DNA of 64,000 nt, taken from positions 78,216 to 142,215 of the forward strand of contig JAPTJF010000117.1 of the NCBI GenBank assembly GCA_029339195.1. Reading direction: 5' to 3'. Made by a program: the position numbers and the translations under genes. The notes beneath the pieces are model-generated. The model was not told the origin of the DNA and made no database searches. It saw only the letters and a program-made list of their open reading frames with translations. Positions 12,201 through 22,138 of this stretch are shown here, one piece after another (position 1 is the stretch's first letter; every line of letters begins with the position of its first letter). Origin of the DNA: Micractinium sp. NFX-FRZ (Eukaryota > Chlorophyta > Trebouxiophyceae > Chlorellales > Chlorellaceae).

Positions 12201-13942
12201 CCGCTTGCTCACCGATTGCCAGCAGCACCTCCTGCGCGCTGAAGGTGGGCAGGGTGACGTGGCGGCCCCCCACCAGCGTGATGGCATACACAGCAAACAC
12301 GTCCACCAGGTGGAACATGGGGGCGAAGTGGCCCCACACGTCGTGCCGGTTGAGGGCCATCTCTGCAGGGGAACACGGCAGCGTGAAGGGGAAACGGAGG
12401 CAGCCATGCTTGGTAAGGTTAGAACTACAAGGGCCGCGTGGAGCATGGGGGAAAGCGGCCCCACATGTGCCGGGTTCAGGGAGGGATGGTGGGGCACTGC
12501 CATACGGCGTGAGAGGGCACGAGTGGAACCAGGGCCAACCCGGTGGCGGCTGCCCGCTGAATGTGCCCCCTGGCCTCCCTGCCCACTCCCTTCGCCGTAT
12601 GCCTCCACCACCCCACCTCACGCCACATCCTCCTTGCATGCCAGCTCACTCCCAGCCCAGCCCAACCTCAGACACAACCTCAGCCGTCCGCTTCCGCCGT
12701 CCACTGTGTATATTATCTCATCCACTCACGCCTCCGCTCATCCCTGTACTCCTGCCTCCACTCACCCTTCATTGCGCCCACCCCGCTTACTCATGCCTCC
12801 ACTCACCCTTCACTGTGCCCACGGCGTGGTGCACCACCACCCGGTGGCTCAGCACCACGCCCTTGGGCTTGCCGGTGGTGCCGGATGTGTAGTACATGTG
12901 CAGACCATCCTCCTCGCAGCCCTCGGCCAGGGCCTCGGAGCAGGCGCCCGCCAGAGCGCTGCCCTGGCTGCCGGCGGAGGCCAGGCAGGACTCGTACTCG
13001 AGGTACTGTGATGGGGGGCGGGACGGGGAGGGAGGTGCAAAATGCTGGGGCTGAATATTGGGGGTACTAAAGTCAAATGAGGTAGAGGCCAGGGAACGGA
13101 TGCTTGCTTGTGAAAGATCTGAGGCAGGGAGGGAAGTTTCTGAACATGAGGAGGAAACCCTTGTGGGCGGCAGCGCCAGGCAGCATTCAAGCGCCTGTGC
13201 AGGGAGGGCAAAGGAAGAGACCACGGGAGTGGGAAGATTCGTGTACATTCTGCAGGCGTAAGATGAACAGTGAGCGGGCATTGCTGGCTGCATTCTGGCC
13301 TGCACACGTCATGCATGCCATCGACCCCAGCCCCCCCTAACCCACCTGCAGGCCCTCCGCGCCCGCCAGCACCTCGCCGCCGCCCTCCACATGCATCCAC
13401 ACCACACGGTCGACCGGCGCCTGCCCGACCGGCGCCTGTGCAGCGCTGGCAGAGCGCAGCTCCGCATGCGCGGCCAGCAGCGCGGGGGCGCAGTGCGTGT
13501 CGGCAAACACGAGGCGGGGGGCGGAGTCTGACAGGATGAACGCCAGCTCCGGCGGCGCCAGATGGATGTTGAGGTTGACCACCACAGCGTGGATGGCAGC
13601 CGCAGCATAGTGCAGTTCTATAACGTGGGAGGAGTTGCGGGAGAGGACCCCCACGCGGTCCCCACGGCGCACGCCGGCACGCCGCAGGTAGCCGGCAAGA
13701 GCCGCCGCCCGCGCGTGCAGCTGGCCGTACGTCAGCTGCCGCCCGCCGGCAGCGCCGCCCGCGCAGTCCACCACAGCCAAGGTGTCGGCATGGTGGATAG
13801 CGGCGAGCTCCAGGATCTGCCACACATCCTGCTGCGCTCGTGGCGGCGGTGGCAGCGGCAGCGGTGGCGGCGGCGGCGGTGTGCCGCTCCCGCCGGCCGG
13901 GGCAGCACCCCCGGCGGCACCAGCGGCGCTGGCGCCTTGCAT
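1..13942 (-). CDS. Modular type I polyketide synthase, 5' part (AL-ACP-ACP-ACP-KS-DH-ER-KR-ACP...)
   Basis: Large multidomain enzyme that should activate a carboxylic acid, load it on carrier domains and extend it with full beta-carbon reduction. Thirty exons can be joined in phase, giving about 2,770 residues before the gene leaves the window: 13942-13346, 13005-12807, 12362-12213, 12042-11908, 11700-11581, 11400-11294, 11010-10913, 10666-10572, 10302-10184, 9960-9538, 9338-8027, 7851-7546, 7279-7151, 6953-6798, 6666-6572, 6382-6244, 6066-5818, 5672-5442, 5253-3561, 3422-3261, 3102-2996, 2855-2724, 2588-2223, 2124-1952, 1808-1700, 1566-1281, 1111-991, 823-718, 556-183, 22-1. The first ATG could instead be at 14014 in the same frame. 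Four introns start with GC. No acyltransferase lies between KS and DH. Related green-algal type I PKSs are known (for example Chlamydomonas PKS1, linked to the zygospore wall); the product here is unknown. Confidence 0.9.
440..1740 (-). other. Ketoreductase domain of PKS module 1
   Basis: SDR-type KR. The nucleotide-binding motif ITGGSGGLGL is created by joining exons across a GC-AG intron (1567-1699). The catalytic serine lies in [10 protein letters not shown] (about 1020-1050) and the catalytic Tyr in [13 protein letters not shown] (about 785-823). DH, ER and KR are all intact, so module 1 should reduce the beta-keto group to methylene. Confidence 0.87.
1740..3320 (-). other. Enoylreductase domain of PKS module 1
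   Basis: MDR-type ER spread over six exons. It starts with [20 protein letters not shown] and continues with [15 protein letters not shown]. The NADPH site is [18 protein letters not shown] at about 2480-2535. The tail reads GKVVVSTEH near 1790. Two of its introns (2589-2723 and 1809-1951) begin with GC and join in frame. Confidence 0.87.
4000..5000 (-). other. Dehydratase domain of PKS module 1
   Basis: It lies directly after the KS with only a short linker ending [12 protein letters not shown]. The catalytic double hot-dog motif HxxxGxxxxP is present as [10 protein letters not shown] (about 4845-4880) and the second acid as CMDACLHLG near 4325-4350. The rest of the 1.7 kb exon (3561-4000) is an alanine-rich linker. 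The KS is therefore followed by DH without an AT, which is what makes this module unusual. Confidence 0.82.
5105..7725 (-). other. Ketosynthase domain of PKS module 1
   Basis: The KS is spread over eight exons. The active-site cysteine is in DTACSSSL (about 6597-6625), the first histidine in HGTG, split by the intron 5673-5817, and the second in [12 protein letters not shown] (about 5545-5580). The end is marked by [14 protein letters not shown] near 5110-5160. The triad is intact, so it should be condensation-competent. The first strand is atypical: [13 protein letters not shown] stands where IAIVGMACRFPGG is usual. Confidence 0.9.
7391..7458. repeat. 17-bp tandem repeat, four perfect copies, in a PKS intron
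   Basis: The unit gatatgcacggctgcca is repeated four times without mismatch, inside the 266-bp intron between PKS exons 7546-7851 and 7151-7279. Perfect identity suggests recent expansion. It lies between splice sites and does not affect coding. Confidence 0.95.
7795..8945 (-). other. Three tandem acyl carrier protein domains
   Basis: Three ACP units at about 8945-8700, 8530-8290 and 8190-7795 (the last is split by the intron at 7852-8026). Each has the core PLMSAG(L/I)TSTLAVQL, in which the Ser of TST takes the phosphopantetheine position (usually DSL), followed by an ELPGTL(A/V)FDYP segment. Alanine/proline-rich linkers separate them. The near-identical cores point to recent internal duplication or homogenisation. 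Tandem ACPs are typical of PUFA synthases and some PKSs, where they raise flux. Confidence 0.88.
9120..9800 (-). other. PKS linker resembling a truncated ketoreductase structural half
   Basis: Between the ligase and the first ACP there are about 150 residues with alternating strand/helix character. They include [15 protein letters not shown], a hydrophobic strand [10 protein letters not shown] and a segment ending PFGGVIHTP, which recalls the KR strand-helix ending in GVIHAAG. The KR catalytic Ser, Tyr and Lys are not seen. It may be the remnant of a lost KR or a structural spacer. The intron at 9339-9537 inside it has a GC donor. Confidence 0.35.
9830..13860 (-). other. PKS loading domain: AMP-dependent acyl ligase
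   Basis: Roughly residues 35-580 of the PKS. Adenylate-forming motifs occur in the right order across ten exons: A3 P-loop [11 protein letters not shown] near 12870, A5 YGMTECCG near 11640, TGDL near 10660, [18 protein letters not shown] near 10590, and the C-terminal lysine in TTGSGKILK near 9850. All catalytic landmarks are present, so the domain looks active. It should adenylate a fatty or aromatic acid and pass it to the downstream ACP. The substrate cannot be read from the sequence. Confidence 0.88.
11216..11265. repeat. 20-bp direct repeat in a PKS intron
   Basis: Two adjacent copies of a unit containing cgccacatccagcccccc lie in the intron between exons 11294-11400 and 10913-11010. 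It is a short recent tandem duplication near the donor end of the intron. Confidence 0.85.
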
Positions 13943-14999
13943 TCCTAACCTAATTCTACCTGCAGGATCGGGGGGAGCTTTGGATGGGCTCCAATTGGCA
14001 AAACCAAGGGGCAAGAGCAGAGTGGCCCTGAGGAGCCCACCAGCCAGGTTACCAGCCGCCTGCGCGTGCCTCTTGGACCCCCAGCCCGGCGCGGCACCTT
14101 CGTGCTGACCTACTGAATTGATCGATCACTACTGCCTGGTCTCAGTGCTCTCTTTCACTCCCTAAGAAAGGCGCCCGGCACGCGGAGGGTCGATAGCACG
14201 ACCGCCGCGCGGACAGGGCCCAGCCCTTTACTATTCCGCGATCCGGATGGACGCGGGGAGCAATGCCTCGATGCGGGCGCGTGACGCCCTGATCACGCAG
14301 CGCTGCCCTGGCGTTTCAGGGTTTCCGCCACGTCAGCGGCAGAAATGGCCAGTGAGCGGTCGGGGGTCTGGGGCAGTAAAAAGCAAGCCCTGCACCAACA
14401 GACGTTGTATCAAGTTTTTTTCAAATGCAAACATGCCAGTGATCTATCCATTGATGCAACCATCAATGTGCCGAAGCCTTTGCAGCGTCTGGGTCCATGC
14501 CACACAGCGTCAGCGGGCGGGCACAGCCAAAGTGCATGCCTGTCAAAACCCAACGCCCCCCTTCTTAGGTAGTTGCTCCTACATGTACTGGTGCCCAGTT
14601 TCAATCACAGCTTGCATCCACCGACATGCCACTCAATGCGGCACACACAATGGCTCAGGTGCCACCAGGCGCCTCTCAGCTGGCAATCACAGCGCAGGCT
14701 GTGCAAAAGGTGCATTACTTGAGAGGCGATGGCGGCTGCACATGGAGTTACACAGAACATTCCACATGGTGACCAAGAAGAAGAATGAGTCGAGCTGGCT
14801 TGTGCAGTGCCCGAAAGCGCCCTCCACGCTGTGGCGGCAGGTCCCGCCCCAGCGTGCCGCCACCCGGCTGGGCTGTGGCCTCCTGTAGCGCATCGCGCCG
14901 GCCAGCTGTTTTGATCAGGCCTCCCCGCTGTCTTGGGGTGTGTTCAGCAGGCGCGTAAGCCTCGGTAGCGGCCCCCCGACAGCAGAGCAGAGGCGCAAC
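13943..14999. promoter_or_regulatory. Intergenic region between the PKS and the complex I-like gene
   Basis: About 1.06 kb separates two divergently transcribed genes, so it should hold both promoters and 5' UTRs. Open frames here have no recognisable protein features. I see no clear TATA box or repeat; an in-frame upstream ATG for the PKS lies at 14014. Confidence 0.5.
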
Positions 15000-15450
15000 A
15001 TGTCGCTGCTGCGCAGGCTGCCCTTGGTGGCCCGTCGCTGCCAGAAGACTCGGGGAGGCGGCGGCGGTAGCTTCTTCGCGGAGGGCAAGCATGAGCCGGG
15101 CGGCAACCTGTTTGGCGAAACCCCGCCCCCACCGGGCCACTCCCGCAAGTGGGAGTCATGGGAGGGCCCCTGGTGAGCGCAGCTATCCGTTTGCGCCCGG
15201 CGCAGGCCTCCCAGGCCGCTGCGCGCTCCGTCTAGCAGTGCTCCTCTTTGAGCCGGCCGGCTGTTGCTTGCTGATGCAGAAACGTGCTGCGTGAGTTCGT
15301 CTGATCACGTTGTTTGCCCGCCCACCACCGCGCAGGTACTTCACCTTCGGCGCGGCGGCAGCCATGCTCACCGTCGGCCTCTCCGCCCGCCCCGACAGCA
15401 GCCTGACGTCCTGGGCAGACCGGAAAGCGGCAGAGAAACTGGGGGCTTGA
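15000..15450 (+). CDS. Small mitochondrial membrane protein, probable complex I ESSS/NDUFB11-like subunit
   Basis: Two exons (15000-15172, 15336-15450) give 95 residues; the junction splits a Trp codon (PW|Y). The N-terminus MSLLRRLPLVARRC is rich in Arg and lacks acids, as expected for a mitochondrial presequence. A Gly stretch and HEPGGNLFGE follow, then GHSRKWESWEGPW, one hydrophobic segment (YFTFGAAAAMLTVGLSA) and the end LTSWADRKAAEKLGA. A single membrane span followed by W-A-x-R-x-A-E-x-L resembles the end of the complex I ESSS (NDUFB11) subunit. That assignment rests on short similarity only; another small inner-membrane accessory subunit is possible. An in-frame ATG at 14940 would add 20 residues, but the start at 15000 gives the better presequence. 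Confidence 0.6.
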
Positions 15451-16425
15451 AATAACACAGCAACGGCTGCAGCTGGCGTGTAGGAGCGCTACACGTCTGC
15501 CCGCCCGGCTGCTGCGGAGGCTGAGGCCCCCCGAGTTGGGCGCGCCGGCGCCGCTCCCAGCCCTGCCCAACCAGCGTTGGCCTCTGCCACCGCATGGCAC
15601 TGTACACTTGACCCACTGTTGCTACTGCTTCCCTCTCCCCTTCTTGCTCTCTGCTTTCCCCCTCCCTGCTAGCCCTTCACAGTGTAACTGACACCCCTTC
15701 ATTCCAGGGAGTCGCTGCAAGGTGCAGCGTGGGGCGACGAGCGAGGGAGCTGTGAGCGGCAGCAAATCCACACAAGCAGCGGAAGCTCTGGGTGGGAGGT
15801 GGGCAGGGGTGCAGGCTGCCAGGAACTGGAGCAGCGTGTGCCACCAGTAGCAATTTAGGCCATGCGGAGAGATGCAGGGGTGTTTGCACAGGCACAGTGT
15901 GCACCAGCGCGTGCTGGCCTGCATGCACACATCGGTGCGCTGCGCTCTCAGGGGCAGCAATACATGCAATGCGAATGCTTGGCATCCCTCCAGTCTGTCT
16001 CTAACCTTTCCCAGCAGGGACCACCGGGCGCAGCATGCTGTATGTATGAGCGTTACACAACATGTCCTGCTGGCGGCAGAGCGCTGCCACGGTTTGCGGG
16101 GAAGAAAATTCGTTTGTGCGTGGGGGGGAGGGAGCACATCAGAGCACCTGATGTGGCCGGCCTGCTGTGCATGCGTCAGCATGCTCGAGAGGAAGGGGGG
16201 TTTGCATGATTGCATCGTATGAGCTCCAAACAGCTGCAAACTGCCGAGAAGGGTTTGGCTGAATTGTACACACGGCTGTAGGGCTGCTTGGGTGGCGCCG
16301 CGCCGCGGGTGCATGCCGCGCCTAGCCATCAAGGCCAGGGAGCGCCTCGGTGCACCGGGTGGGTGCGCCCAACGGGGGAGGCGTTGCCGTCAAGGTGAGC
16401 GCTCACACCAGCGTGGAGCAGGCGC
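15451..16425. other. Convergent 3' region between the complex I-like gene and SDHB
   Basis: About 1 kb holding both 3' UTRs and terminators. Open frames on both strands lack recognisable motifs. Just beyond the SDHB stop, the sequence gcgctcacaccagc occurs twice with a 24-bp period (about 16399-16436), a small duplication of the stop-codon region. Confidence 0.5.
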
Positions 16426-19400
16426 TCACACCAGCTTGCCGGTCTCCACAATCTGCTTCACCTTGGCAATGGCCTTGCCCTGCGCATGGGAAAGAGCAAA
16501 GCCGGGGGCCACTGGCATGGGTCAGGCAGGCAGGCAGGCAAGCATAGAGGCAGGCAGGCAGGCGGGCGGAGCGTCAAGCAGGCCAGGGCCTGCACAGCAC
16601 AACAGGCAGAGGGGGATGGCAGGACCACCAATGATCAGGGTGGCAGCCCGAAAGGAAGGCAAGCTTCAGAGGCTACTTCAAGAGGCAGGCCATGGCAGGA
16701 GTGTGCTGCGCCCGGTTTGGTTTGTGGCTGGCAGCCGAGGGTGGGGCACCTCCCCCACTCACCGGGTTGAGGCCCTTGGGGCACACTGTCGCGCAGTTCA
16801 TGATGGTACTGCAGGCAGGGGAACGGGGTGTGAAGTCGAGCGGGTTGGTGGTGTGCAGAGCAACCAAGGAGGCCCCAGATGCCTGGTAGTCACCAGCAGC
16901 GGCCCAGCCGGTCATCGACCCATACACCACCGCCAAGAGCGCCGCTTCAAACGCCGAACACCTCTGTGTTCCCTGCACTCGGACCGTCGGGCCACTCACT
17001 GGCAGCGGTACAGCTTGTACTGGTCGTTGACCATGCGGATGCGCTCCTCCGTGAAGTCGTCGCGCGAGTCAATGATCCACCTGGCGCAGTTATCAACAAT
17101 TAGGGGAGGGTGTCGACAGCTGGGGCAGGCTCACCCCCTCATCCCTCCTCCTGTATCTCCCGTGAGTTACCAGCAATGCGGGCCACATGCATGTCGGCCT
17201 CTCCCCCTCTCCTCCTCATGTTCGGCCCCCCAACAATTCAAAAGCGTGCGAATCACCTGTGCCACGCCAGCCTCACGGCGGGCCCCAGGTGCCCATCAAC
17301 GTCCCTCCGCACCCTCCCTCCCTCTCCGAAGCAGAGCACTTTGGCTGGTCAAACTGTGGGCTCACCTGTATGCCGCCAGCAGCACGGCGGGCCCCAGGTA
17401 CTTGTCTGCGTTCCACCAGTAGGAGGGGCAGGAGGTGGAGCAGCAGGCGCAGAGGATGCACTCGTACAGGCCGTCCAGCTTGGCGCGCTCCTCCTTGCTC
17501 TGAAGGAACTCCTTGCCGTCGCTGCACAGCCAGGGGAGCAGTGCGGAACGAAGGTGGGGAATGCTGTCAGGGTCAGGACCAAGCATGCAGTGCAGTAACC
17601 TTATCGAGCTCTTCCCGGGCCTCCCCGCCGCCCTGCCCCGCCCTGCCCAGCTCTCTGCCCCCCTGCTCACGGCTTGGGCTTGGTGGCCTGCAGGTACGGC
17701 TGGATACACCCTTTCCCTGGCCCCAAGCAGGCCCCTTCGCACTATCCCCGTCAGATTCCAAGCAAGCCTGTCTCCCGCTCACGGCTTGGGCTTGGTGGTC
17801 TGCAGGTACGGCTGGATGTACTTGTACTGAGCATAGAAGTTGGACATGTCCACCACCAGGTCCTTGATCACAAACCTGGAGCAGGGCAAGTGGGGTGTGC
17901 AGGGAAGTGAGAGAGTCAATTAGGGGGGAGCGCACAGCAGGGCAGGACCATTGCCAGGGCCTTGCAGCAGCACCATGAACCCGGGCATGGGGGCGGGGAT
18001 GGTGCTGAAGAACGGGCGGAATAGTGGGTCGGCGAATGCAGGCTTGTCAAGGTTCGGAAGGGCACTCGCAGTAAAGAGACGCAGATATGGTGCGTGCAGA
18101 GATTGGTGAGAGGGAGTAGGGGAGGGAAGCAGTCACCAACCCGCCGACCGGGTAACACCAACTGAACTGCTCGCGTTACCAACCCGCCTGCCCGCCCCAC
18201 CAGCCAGGGGGCGGTAGCTCACATGTGGGGCAGCGGCGCCACGCGGGTGACCTTGGAGGCGTCACGGTCCACCTGCAGCGTGCGTGCGGGGCAGGACGTG
18301 GAGAGATGCAAGTGGTGAGCAGGCGGCGGCTGGAAGAGGTTGATGGTGGATGCTTTGCTCAGCCCCCTGTCAAACGGCTGCAAGGAACCACAAACAGGAG
18401 CAGCAGTGTGTGCGAGAACATCGGCAGCCCAGGAGGGAGGCACACGGAGGCAGGGTGTGGCAGGGGCAGCGGCACCGCCACCACCGACGGCGTGGCCCCC
18501 ACACACACACACCACGCCCAGACTGCGACCTGGCCACGAGGGCCAGCCGGCGCCATTGCTGAGGTTGGCGTGCCCCTCTGCACTGCCCGCCCACTCAACC
18601 CAACGTTTGGCAAAGACAGCCAAGACAGAACAGCAGATGCACTCCAGGAGGCAAGCAGGCACATACCTTTGTGAGGCATGCCAGCCCGTTTGTTCCGTCC
18701 ATGTTCATGGCGCACGACCCGCAGATGCCCTCGCGGCAGGAGCGGCGCAGGCTCAGCGTCTGGTCCTGCTCGTCCTTGATCTTCAGCAGCACGTCCAGCA
18801 TCATGGGGCCGCAGCTGTGGGGGTGCAGGGGGGCAGGGCAGGGCGGGAGGGTGACTTGAAAGGGGGTTGAGCGCGGCGGGCAGCACAAGCGGTGGGGCAG
18901 GGCAAGCGGGGCGTGGGAGCGGGGCGGCGCAAGCAGAGGCTTGAGGCGAGGCTGTAGCCGCCACGGCCGTCCCCCATCCCACTGAGAAGGGTGCGGCCAT
19001 TGGCCTGTCCTCAAAACAAAAGGTGCCGTCACTCACGCGTTGATGTCGATCTTGTAGCTGTCGTACTTGGGGGCCTCGCCGTTGTCAGGGTTCCACCTGC
19101 ACCGGGAGGGGCACACACAGGAGTGGGGATTGAACGCAGCGCACTTGCAGGGCAAGGACCACAGCACATGACGGGGGCGGCGGCCACGGAGCACGGCATG
19201 TGTGGTGGGACGGGAAAGCCGTTGCAGCCTTGCCTGGCGTGGTGAGCATGGCTGCTGCTCGCGCTGCAGGCTGGCAGGGTTGCTCACCTCCCCACCCCCT
19301 CACCCGACCAGGGCCTGCACACACCGCCACTCCACACGCCACACCACTCAACCCCACACCCCACCCCACCACACCGCGCCACACCACACCACAACAAAAC

Positions 19401-19807
19401 ACGCCATGGAACTCAAGCCCCCCTGCCACCCCTACCTGTAAACCAGGAACTCCTTCTCCACCACAGGCTTCTCAACGGGAGAGCCGCCCGCCGCTGCGGC
19501 CGCCGCCACCGCGCTGCTGCTGCCGACGGCGCGCACCGCCTGCAAGCGAAGCACACCCGAGGGGAGACAGACAGCATCAGGTTAGGCTCTGGCTCTTGGA
19601 GAGGTGGTACCAGCAGGGAAAGGACCATGGGAGTGCCCTGTGGATGCTGCAGCCAGCTGGGTGTGCCCTCGCCCGCGGCGTGGAGCCGCTCCCGACTCCG
19701 CCCCACCGCAGCGGCACGCGGCTGGCAGGAGGGCCAACCGGAACGGTCTCGCCAGGCGTTACCTGCGTCAGTGCCGGGCTCCCCAGCGCGCGACGAAGGG
19801 CTAGCAT
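16426..19807 (-). CDS. SDHB: Succinate dehydrogenase iron-sulfur subunit (complex II), mitochondrial
   Basis: It carries electrons from the flavoprotein subunit through three Fe-S clusters to ubiquinone in the inner mitochondrial membrane. Ten exons close in phase to 278 residues: 19807-19763, 19539-19436, 19096-19037, 18814-18667, 18272-18223, 17875-17783, 17521-17366, 17080-17000, 16808-16763, 16479-16426. The N-terminus [15 protein letters not shown] is a presequence. The [2Fe-2S] ligands lie in [16 protein letters not shown], the later clusters in [16 protein letters not shown] and [14 protein letters not shown]; all expected cysteines are present. It ends ETGKLV. The length matches the family. 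The first exon encodes 15 residues. The gene is transcribed away from the unknown gene at 20049, with only 241 bp between the two starts. Intron 6 contains a copy of the end of exon 6. Confidence 0.96.
17664..17706 (-). repeat. Ghost copy of the 3' end of SDHB exon 6 inside intron 6
   Basis: About 40 bp match the true exon end plus donor at 17776-17818 with only one or two differences, at a 112-bp period. Read on the minus strand it still encodes [12 protein letters not shown] followed by a gtgagc donor. It is the relic of a local tandem duplication. Using this donor would change the frame, so it is probably silent. Confidence 0.85.
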
Positions 19808-20048
19808 GGCGCCCCTGTCGCTGCCTCACTCCGACGGCTCCGCCAAGCAGGTGTCGAACCCTTTCCCGCTCGCTGACCACAGGTACGCAGGCTCGCTGAT
19901 CGACCAACCGAGACCAGGCGCAGTGGGCGGGAAGCCCAGGCGCTCTGTTTTCAGGTGCCATGTCAACGCCCCAGCAGGAGCTCAGCACGGCAGGGTTTAC
20001 CGCTGCTCTGTCTGTTCGCACGTAGCATCCATGCATGCATCATAACTT
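19808..20048. promoter_or_regulatory. Compact divergent promoter of SDHB and the unknown gene
   Basis: The two start codons are 241 bp apart on opposite strands, so both 5' UTRs and promoters must fit here or overlap upstream exons. No TATA box is obvious. Confidence 0.5.
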
Positions 20049-22138
20049 ATGCACGCAGGCAATATGCACGCTGCTCAGGCCACATTCCAAAGGCGCCCTG
20101 TTCCCGCTCAAGCCTGGAGTGCAGCCAGACCTCGGTGTCCGACGCGCATCAAGCAATCCAGACGACGTGCATTTCGCACGCATAGCCAGGCCGAGTACAA
20201 GGTGAGCACTGCCATGTGCCGGAGTCCTGCGCGCGCTGGGCGCCTCGCCGGGCCCCTCCACTTACAACACACGTGTTGCGCATGCGCCTTGCTCGCCGCA
20301 GGAGCTGCTAGGCACGCTGCGCGCCCTGGACGACGGCGAGCTGGCGGCGTGGGCAGCGGCCGCCGCCAACCGCGAGCGCCTCTCGCTGCCCTTCCTGGGC
20401 TGGCTGAGCGATGAGGAGCTGGCGGGGTCGGCAGACGAACCTGACGAGCAGCAGCGGCTGTGGGAGCTGGGGAGCAAGCTGATGGCACTGAGGGAGGGGC
20501 TGTCACCTGTCGGGAATGCAGTGCTTCAGGAAGAGCTCAGGGCCGCTGCCCTGCGCTGTGGCAGCCTGAGCGGCAGCGACAGTGATGATGCAGCAGAAGG
20601 CGGCATGGATACCAAGCAGCCGCAGCGCCAGACGCAGGACGTGCAGCAACCGGCGGCGGCGGGTGCCCAGCAGACTTCGCCGGAGGAGCAGGCGGCGCGT
20701 GGCGGCGCGCTGGTCACCCCGGGATTCGGGTCAACAGTGCAGGCGACGGCTGCCCTGGGGTTGAGCCCTGAGGGTTTGGCCTTGTTCCAGCAGCAGGCAG
20801 CAGCCCTGGAGGCGGTGGTGGGCACCTCACGCGCCCGCTCTCTGACGGAAGTCATTGGGCGGGCAAAAGTGGAGGGGACGCAGCAGGTGCAGCAGCTGGC
20901 GGACGCAGACGCGGCGGTGAGTGGGTGGATGAGTGAGGGCGGGAGTGAGGGCAGGGCTGGTGTGTTGGGTGGTCAGCGTGAAGCGAGGCAGGTGCAGCAG
21001 GTGTAGCAGCAGGCAGAGGTAGACGCAGCGGTGAGATGGAGAGGGTGGGCAGCACGCGGGTGGCTGTGTGGGGTGTCTCAAGCTAACAAAGGAGGGTGTG
21101 CAGGGGGGCAGCTGGTTGGGTGGGCCAGCACTTGCACCGCCCTTCAGCGCTGGCTGGTGCAGCGGCCGCCGCCAGCATGGCTGCAGCACGCCACGCCTAA
21201 CCTCGCGTCATGCTACTGCTGCCGCTGCCATCTCACCCTCCCCTCCCGTGCTCTGCCCCCTGCCCCCCTGCCTCGTTCCTCCCCCGCAGGTGCGCATCCT
21301 GGATGTGCTGCTGACGATGCAGGACCGCGAGGAGCGAGCCGCCATGCTGCCCGATGCCTTCGCGCCCTTTGGCAGCACCGCAGGTGCGCTTCGTCGTGTT
21401 TGCACTTGTCATGCGGTGAGCTTTGTCGTGTTTGCACTTTTACCTGGGCTCCCAGTTCCCCAGTGCATCGAGCGGCGAGAGGTTCAAGTGCCCCGCTCTC
21501 GCACAACACAGCCCCCACTCTGCCGCCCTCACGCGTTGCCCACCAGCCTCCCGCCGCCCTCCACTCCCTCCCACCCGAGCCTGCCCCTCTCATCTGCCCG
21601 CCTCACCCGGCATCCAGCCTGCCCCTCCTCCTCCTCCCCCGCTCACTGCAGCGGTGGACGACGATGCCGCCTACTTCTCCCCTGATGAGGACCAGCTCTT
21701 CACCACCCCCCTGCGCCTCCTGCAAGCCATCGACCTCTACCTCTCCAGGCTGCAGCGCGGCAGCAGTGGCAGCGGCGGCGCGGCGGCACGCCAGGCGGCA
21801 CCCATGCTCGTGGGCGGCAGCCTGGGCCTGTCAACGGCGCAGCTGCAGGTGGGAGGCACACTCATCTGGCTGTGTGCTGGCTGGCCAGGTGTCGGGGGAT
21901 GCCTGTGCGCTGGCACACAGTGCTGCATGATCTGCTTTCCTCTCCTCTCCACTCCCCTCTCTACTGCACTGCAGGGGGTGCTGCGAGAGGTGCAGGGCGA
22001 GGCGTAGGCCTGCAGGTCCCCTTTGTCACCCGCCCCGCCCGCTGCTTCTTCCACTGCCCTGCGCCGCAGGCGGTATTGCAAGGCCTGCGGGACGACGTGG
22101 AGGCGTACTGGAGCACTGGCGAGGGGGATGCCTGCTGA
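20049..22138 (+). CDS. Unknown protein with organelle-type transit peptide
   Basis: I do not recognise the family. Exons: 20049-20201, 20302-20916, 21290-21383, 21652-21848, then an ambiguous end. The N-terminus after the second Met (20064) is basic and acid-free (FQRRPVPAQAWSAARPRC), as in chloroplast or mitochondrial transit peptides. The body has a conserved-looking helical segment (ELLGTLRALDDGELAAW, RLWELGSKLMALREGLSP), an acidic/Gln-rich stretch, a second helical part (TSRARSLTEVIGRAK), then RILDVLLTMQDREERAAML and FSPDEDQLFTTPLRLLQAID. Two C-termini are possible. An exon at 21975 may run to a TAG at 22005-22007 (ending REVQGEA), or it may stop after 21989 and join 22070-22138 (ending STGEGDAC). 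The ghost of an exon end lies at about 20989-21031. Confidence 0.75.
20989..21031 (+). repeat. Ghost copy of an exon 2 3' end inside intron 2 of the unknown gene
   Basis: The true exon end reads gcaggtgcagcag...gacgcagacgcggcg followed by gtgagt (20884-20922). About 115 bp later a diverged copy reads gcaggtgcagcagg...gtagacgcagcg followed by gtgaga. It contains an in-frame TAG, so it is not a usable exon extension. Confidence 0.65.

Noticed and set aside
14247..14888. A 213-residue open frame between the PKS and the complex I-like gene
   Set aside because: No domain, targeting signal or codon pattern supports it; it lies in the divergent promoter region.
16292..17422. A 376-residue plus-strand open frame over SDHB
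   Set aside because: It crosses verified SDHB exons and introns on the other strand and has no recognisable content.
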